Shown: positions 6,297 through 9,164 of the stretch, in pieces
Layout of the letters: the number at the start of each line of letters is the position of its first letter
How positions within the stretch are numbered: position 1 is the stretch's first letter
Assembly (NCBI GenBank): GCA_964236535.1
Contig: CAXSEF010000113.1
Coordinates: forward strand, 1 to 9,164
DNA: 9,164 bases
Direction of reading: 5' to 3'
Origin: CAXSEF01 sp964236535
GTDB taxonomy: Bacteria > Pseudomonadota > Alphaproteobacteria > Acetobacterales > Acetobacteraceae
Notes under the pieces: generated by a model
What the model was told of the DNA's origin: nothing
What the model saw: only the letters and a program-made list of their open reading frames with translations
The model's database searches: none
Program-made: the position numbers and the translations under genes

Positions 6297-6740
6297 TCAG
6301 AACACGCAGACCATCGCCAGCCCGCCCAGCATGATCGCCCCCCCGACCATGCGCAGCAGCGTCGCCGGCCGCACCGCGAAGCCCAGCAGCCCGTAGTGGT
6401 CGAGCGCGATCGAGGCCACCAGCGTCGCCGTCACCACCAGCCCGTTGTACGTCGCACCCCCCAGCCGGCCGGCGAAGAACAGCGTCGCGATCACCGCGAT
6501 CGCCGCGATCGCCGTGCCGACCCACGCCCACCACGGCGTCGCCGCCAGGCTCGACGTGCCGGGGAACGACTCCCGCGTCACCACCACGCCGGCCAGCACC
6601 ACCACGCCCGAGATCGCGCACACGATCACCGCCGACCACCACGGCCGCGCCAGCGACTTGGTCAGCTGCGCGTTGGTGCCGGAATGCACGGCGTTGAGCA
6701 CGCCGGTCAGCAGGCAGGCCACATAGGTGAGCGCGAGCAT
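6297..6740 (-). CDS. YdcZ/DUF606-family small DMT-type membrane transporter
   Basis: The 147-residue inner-membrane protein has about five hydrophobic segments (roughly 1-18, 34-55, 71-90, 97-113, 126-147). The family features PWWAWVG (69-75), a GGATYNGLVVTATLVAS stretch (94-110) and LDHYGLLGFAVRP (113-125) match the DUF606 branch of the drug/metabolite transporter superfamily, where many members are about 140-150 residues. The substrate is unknown. The ATG at 6740 starts directly on the first membrane segment as in relatives. The frame is open to 6845, but that extension is polar, Gly/Ala/Arg-rich and overlaps the control region of the divergent DUF1489 gene. No clear Shine-Dalgarno precedes either start. 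Transcription probably ends in repeat copy B just downstream. Confidence 0.85.
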   Translation of the reverse strand: MLALTYVACLLTGVLNAVHSGTNAQLTKSLARPWWSAVIVCAISGVVVLAGVVVTRESFPGTSSLAATPWWAWVGTAIAAIAVIATLFFAGRLGGATYNGLVVTATLVASIALDHYGLLGFAVRPATLLRMVGGAIMLGGLAMVCVF

Positions 6741-6801
6741 GCCGCCGCTTACCGCACCCGGGGCGCCCGGCACAACCGCGCCGCCGGCGCGGCCGTCCGA
6801 G

Positions 6802-6829
6802 CGAGCGGCGCCCTCGCGCGCGCCGCTCG
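6802..6829. promoter_or_regulatory. 10-bp inverted repeat in the divergent intergenic region
   Basis: CGAGCGGCGC (6802-6811) and GCGCCGCTCG (6820-6829) are perfect inverted repeats with an 8-base spacer, 22 bases before the DUF1489 start at 6851 and 62 bases before the YdcZ-like start at 6740. It could be an operator dyad or an RNA hairpin near the ribosome binding region. GC-rich DNA makes chance dyads more likely, and no promoter boxes are visible beside it. Confidence 0.35.
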
Positions 6830-6850
6830 GCCGTGCCATCTGCAACGCCG

Positions 6851-7261
6851 ATGACCCACCTGATCAAGCTCGCCGTCGGCATCCGCGACCTCGACCACCT
6901 GCGCCAGAGCCAGGCCGCCCGGGCCGGCGCCGGCCCGCTGCGCCATCTCACCCGCACCGCGCCGCGCCGCAGCCCGGAGATTGTGGCCGCCGGCTCGATC
7001 CACTGGGTGATCGCCGGGCTGCTGCTCGCCCGCCAGCGCGTCACCGCCATCACGCCGGCCACCCGCGCCGACGGCACGCCCTGCACCGCCCTGATGCTCG
7101 ATCCCGGGCTCGTCGCGGTCGAGCCGCGCCCGGTGCGGCCGTTCCAGGGCTGGCGCTACCTGGAGCCCCACGCGGCACCGCCTGACCTCTCGGCCGACGC
7201 CTGCGACAGCGAGATGCCGCCGCGCCTGCGCGCCGAGCTGCGCGCGCTCTGCCTGCTCTGA
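6851..7261 (+). CDS. DUF1489 family protein
   Basis: The 136-residue soluble protein belongs to DUF1489, a family of unknown function characteristic of Alphaproteobacteria. Conserved points are HLIKLAVG at the N terminus, RHLTRTAPRR (31-40), GSIHWVIAGLLLARQR (48-63), LMLDPGLVAVEPRP (81-94), RPFQGWRYLEP (96-106) and the C-terminal LPxxLRAEL-like MPPRLRAEL (122-130). Length is typical. ATG 6851 is chosen because family members start with this MTxHLxKL pattern; a longer frame from 6833 adds only six residues. No Shine-Dalgarno is visible. It is divergent from the YdcZ-like gene and is followed 102 bases later by an unrecognised gene on the same strand. Confidence 0.9.
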   Translation: MTHLIKLAVGIRDLDHLRQSQAARAGAGPLRHLTRTAPRRSPEIVAAGSIHWVIAGLLLARQRVTAITPATRADGTPCTALMLDPGLVAVEPRPVRPFQGWRYLEPHAAPPDLSADACDSEMPPRLRAELRALCLL

Positions 7262-7351
7262 ACGCCCGGCCCGTGCGCGCGGCGTGCAGCAAATCGCGCC
7301 GCGGCCTGGAACCCAGCCCCCCCTGCGCCGCTGTTGCCGCGCAACCCACGC

Positions 7352-7356
7352 GGAGG
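7352..7356 (+). promoter_or_regulatory. Ribosome binding site of the 126-aa unknown protein
   Basis: GGAGG lies 7 nt before the ATG at 7364 but only 1 nt before the in-frame ATG at 7358, so it selects the 7364 start. Confidence 0.65.
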
Positions 7357-7363
7357 CATGGAC

Positions 7364-7744
7364 ATGAGCAGGCTGCTGATCGCGTCGTCGCCGGTGGAGA
7401 TCGAGGCCATGGCGCAGGAGGCCGGGCTGGATCAGGCCGCGCGCGACGCCGCCCTCGCCTTGTTCCACGAGCTGACCGACCGCCTCGGCCACGCGGCGCG
7501 CACCCTGCGCGGGGAGGGCGCGGCGTGGCCCAAGCACCGGTTCTACTTCGGGCCCGACTCCGACCCGGAGCTGGGCCTGTTGCGCGACGGCCTGCGGGCG
7601 CGCGCCGACTTCGCGGAGATTGCCGCCGCCCAGCTGCCATCCGGGCCCAGCGGCCTGTTCGTGCAGGACAGCCGCGCCGGCTTCACCGCGATCCTCGTCG
7701 GCCACGAGACCCACGATGGCCTGCCTTCGCCGACGCCGAGTTAG
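7364..7744 (+). CDS. Hypothetical soluble protein, 126 aa
   Basis: I do not recognise the family. The start at 7364 follows a GGAGG at good distance. The N-terminal half looks helical and acidic (SPVEIEAMAQEAGLDQAARDAALALFHELTDRLGHAARTL split over two helices, about 9-48), then AWPKHRFYFGPDSDPELGLLRDGL (about 54-78) and a second helical stretch ending near LFVQDSRAGFTAILVGHETHDG, with a proline-rich tail. There is no signal peptide, membrane segment or obvious catalytic motif. Codon choice (strong G/C at third positions) and the ribosome binding site support real coding. It may be co-transcribed with the DUF1489 gene 102 bases upstream, but that spacing is loose. Confidence 0.6.
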   Translation: MSRLLIASSPVEIEAMAQEAGLDQAARDAALALFHELTDRLGHAARTLRGEGAAWPKHRFYFGPDSDPELGLLRDGLRARADFAEIAAAQLPSGPSGLFVQDSRAGFTAILVGHETHDGLPSPTPS

Positions 7745-7880
7745 CGGGGGAGAGGCCGCCGGCTGGCGGTGGACGGTTCGCGGGCAGGCACGGCCAGGGC
7801 TCTGCCCCATGTATTGCAAGCGGGGACCCGCCGGGCCTGATACCAACGGGCTTGAGCGCGGCCGGTCAGGCCAGCAAGTC

Positions 7881-7926
7881 CGGAAGCTCTGCCTCTGGAC
7901 TCCGCCAAGGGCAAGCCCTTGGAACC
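7881..7926 (+). repeat. Dispersed hairpin repeat, copy F2
   Basis: GGAAGCTCTGCCTCTGGACT, then CCGCCAAGGGCAAGCCCTTGG and AACC. The hairpin CCAAGGG-caag-CCCTTGG without mismatch lies at 7905-7922 (allowing for the flanking C/G pair). It is in the same orientation as copy C and forms an inverted pair with copy D only 16 bases away. Confidence 0.65.
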
Positions 7927-7942
7927 ACTATGCTTAAGAGAA

Positions 7943-7986
7943 GGGTTTCCAAAGGCCCCGGCCCTTGGCGGGTCTGGGCGTAGCCC
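7943..7986 (-). repeat. Dispersed hairpin repeat, copy D
   Basis: On the minus strand: GGGCTACGCCCAGACCCGCC, then AAGGGCCGGGGCCTTTGG and AAACCC. It has the same order of elements as copies B and C, and is tail-to-tail with F2. Confidence 0.75.
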
Positions 7987-8374
7987 GCGCAGGGTTCTGA
8001 TGGCTCCCTTGGGTCGATGGAATGCGGGCGGAAGAAGAGCCCGGCCTTGCTTCGCCTATAGGTCAAAGCATGGGGCCGCCGGTGTGAGGCCCCAGACCCG
8101 CACAATGAAACGTGCCCTGGGGCTCCCTGCAGGGCGTCGTGCCGTTGCGCTGGAGCAGGTGGCCTTCCATAGGCCTCCGGCGTTTGGCGGAAGGGCGTTC
8201 CCACCGGCGATGCGGCGGTCGCGGTTCGCGGCTGTCGGGCGCGTGCCGAGTGGTCCTGCTGCTGTGGCCAGGGAGGGAGAGTGCCGGGTGGTTGCGCGGG
8301 GTCCGGCGTCGCGGCCTTGCCTTTCCGCAGGTGCTGCCGATCCTTAGCCTGCGCATTCACAGGCGGTGCAGCCG

Positions 8375-9151
8375 ATGGCACAGGACGACGTTGCCGATTT
8401 CCGCGCGCCGGGCGAGCCGGCCTGGTGGGAGGCCCGCAAGCTGGTGCGGGCGGCGAGCGCCGGCGTGCTGGCGACACAGGCGGGCGGGCAGCCGTTCGCG
8501 GCGCTGGTGACGCCGGCGACTGCAGTGGACGGGTCGATCCTGCTGCTGCTGTCGGGGTTGTCGGAGCACACGCGCCAGCTTCGCGCGGACGGGCGCTGCG
8601 CGGTGATGGTGAGCGGGGCGAACGACGATCCGAACCCGCAGGCGGGGCCGCGGGTGACGGTGAGCGGGGTGGCGGTGCGGACCGACGACCCGCGGCACCG
8701 GGCGCGCTGGCTGGCGCGTCACCCGTATGCGGCGTTCTACGCGGGGCTTGGGGATTTCACGATGTGGCGGGTGCAGCCGAGCGGGGCGAACTTCATCGGC
8801 GGGTTCGCGCGGGCGTTCCGGCTGGGGCGCGACGAGCTGCTGTCGGGGGCGGAGGCCGTGGTGGCGCTGGAGGCGGCGGAGGCGGGGATCGTCGCGCGGT
8901 GCAATGCGGAGCGGGCGGAGGCGCTGGCGGCTCTGGGCGCCCGTGTCGGGGGCGAAGCAGGGACCTGGCGGATGGTGGGGGTCGATCCGGACGGGGTCGA
9001 TCTGGGGCTGGATGAGCGGGTGGCGCGGGTGGCGTTCGCGGAGCCGGTGGGGGATGCGGCGGAAGTGCAGCGGGAGCTGGTGCGGCTGGTGGGGGAGCAG
9101 GGAGGGAAGCTGGGCTCTGCCCAGACCCGCGACGGGCGAGCCGCCCCTTGA
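8375..9151 (+). CDS. HugZ-like split-barrel protein (pyridoxamine-5'-phosphate-oxidase fold + DUF2470)
   Basis: The 258-residue protein has an N-terminal FMN-binding-type split barrel (about 18-150) and a C-terminal DUF2470 domain (about 165-243). Family marks are ARKLVRAASAGVLAT (20-34), PxxLLSGLSEHTRQL-like (56-69), RHPYAAFYAGLGDF (115-128), NFIGGFARAFRL (139-150) and WRMVGVDPDGVDL (198-210). Characterised relatives (HugZ) bind or degrade heme; others bind flavin. Activity here is unproven. DUF2470 normally starts with a N-x-DHADAL-like motif; here it reads NAERAEAL (177-184), so that histidine is missing. ATG 8375 is preferred over GTG 8366: AGGCGG (8361-8366) lies 8 nt upstream. The last 15 residues (GKLGSAQTRDGRAAP) are encoded by repeat copy E. 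Third-position G/C is extreme. Confidence 0.88.
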   Translation: MAQDDVADFRAPGEPAWWEARKLVRAASAGVLATQAGGQPFAALVTPATAVDGSILLLLSGLSEHTRQLRADGRCAVMVSGANDDPNPQAGPRVTVSGVAVRTDDPRHRARWLARHPYAAFYAGLGDFTMWRVQPSGANFIGGFARAFRLGRDELLSGAEAVVALEAAEAGIVARCNAERAEALAALGARVGGEAGTWRMVGVDPDGVDLGLDERVARVAFAEPVGDAAEVQRELVRLVGEQGGKLGSAQTRDGRAAP

Positions 9152-9153
9152 CC
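9106..9153 (+). repeat. Dispersed hairpin repeat, copy E, overlapping the hugZ-like stop
   Basis: GGAAGCTGGGCTCTGCCCAG then ACCCGCGACGGGCGAGCC and GCCCCTTGACC. The first half is nearly identical to copy C (GCTGGGCTCTGCCCAGACC); the second hairpin is diverged. It supplies the C-terminal codons and stop of the preceding gene. Confidence 0.65.
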
Positions 9154-9164
9154 AGCGTGGCGGG

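Larger units (their letters stand above)
7745..8374. other. 630-base intergenic region filled with repeat copies
   Basis: No gene is supported. It holds the inverted repeat pair F2/D (7881-7986), a weak copy (about 7785-7835, GGGCTCTGCCCC core) and a half copy (AGCCCGGCCTTGCTTCGCCT, 8038-8057). Open frames on both strands (for example from 8104 plus and 8356 minus) are Arg/Pro-rich by composition, lack ribosome binding sites and match nothing I know. From about 8100 to 8350 I see no identifiable structure. Confidence 0.6.

Noticed and set aside
5121..6854. 577-residue plus-strand open frame opposite sedolisin and the YdcZ-like gene
   Set aside because: It spans two real genes and an intergenic repeat pair; its composition is Arg/His-rich, typical of antisense frames in high-GC DNA.
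8063..8356. Minus-strand 97-residue frame in the last intergenic region
   Set aside because: Arg/Pro-rich, no ribosome binding site, no family resemblance, embedded among repeat copies.

Overview
This is a 9.16 kb, very GC-rich bacterial chromosomal window with a 100-N scaffold gap at 2683-2782. The gene set (a DUF1489 protein typical of Alphaproteobacteria, a tRNA-Lys with encoded CCA, a kumamolisin-like acid peptidase, a HugZ-type flavin/heme-fold protein) and the dispersed GC-rich hairpin repeats between genes suggest an alphaproteobacterium, most likely in the Acetobacteraceae/Rhodospirillales. The lineage is inferred from families and base composition; no marker in the window proves it.

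Layout. 1-389: no convincing gene. 390-465 (minus): tRNA-Lys(CUU) with a plausible promoter at 491-518. 630-1430 (plus): birA, a biotin-protein ligase without a DNA-binding domain. 1431-2249: a gene graveyard holding a decayed internal fragment of an IS30-family transposase (1505-1820), directly followed by the decayed C-terminal third of a HlyD/PrtE-type membrane-fusion protein (1853-2249). Both are readable only by switching frames. 2316-2609 (minus): a small methionine- and glycine-rich lipoprotein, facing the gap. 2844-3917 (plus): an AI-2E/TqsA/PerM-family membrane protein. 4365-5939 (minus): a sedolisin (S53) peptidase with a complete catalytic set. 6297-6740 (minus): a YdcZ/DUF606 small membrane protein. 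6851-7261 (plus): a DUF1489 protein, followed by an unrecognised 126-aa protein (7364-7744). 8375-9151 (plus): a HugZ-like split-barrel/DUF2470 protein ending at the window edge.

The long intergenic stretches (3918-4364, 5940-6296, 7745-8374) hold copies of one repeat family. Its core is a GGGCTCTGCCC-type mini-hairpin, then AGACC(C/T)GCC, then a second hairpin of the type CCAAAGG...CCTTTGG, ending GGAAACC. Some copies lie just behind stop codons, two pairs are tail-to-tail inverted (BIME-like), and one copy supplies the last codons of the hugZ-like gene.

I find no coherent new multigene system. The genes look like unrelated housekeeping and accessory single genes. The points most worth a second look are the repeat family and its coding overlap, the layered IS30/HlyD debris beside birA, the sedolisin's charged insertion, and the Met-rich orphan lipoprotein at the assembly gap.
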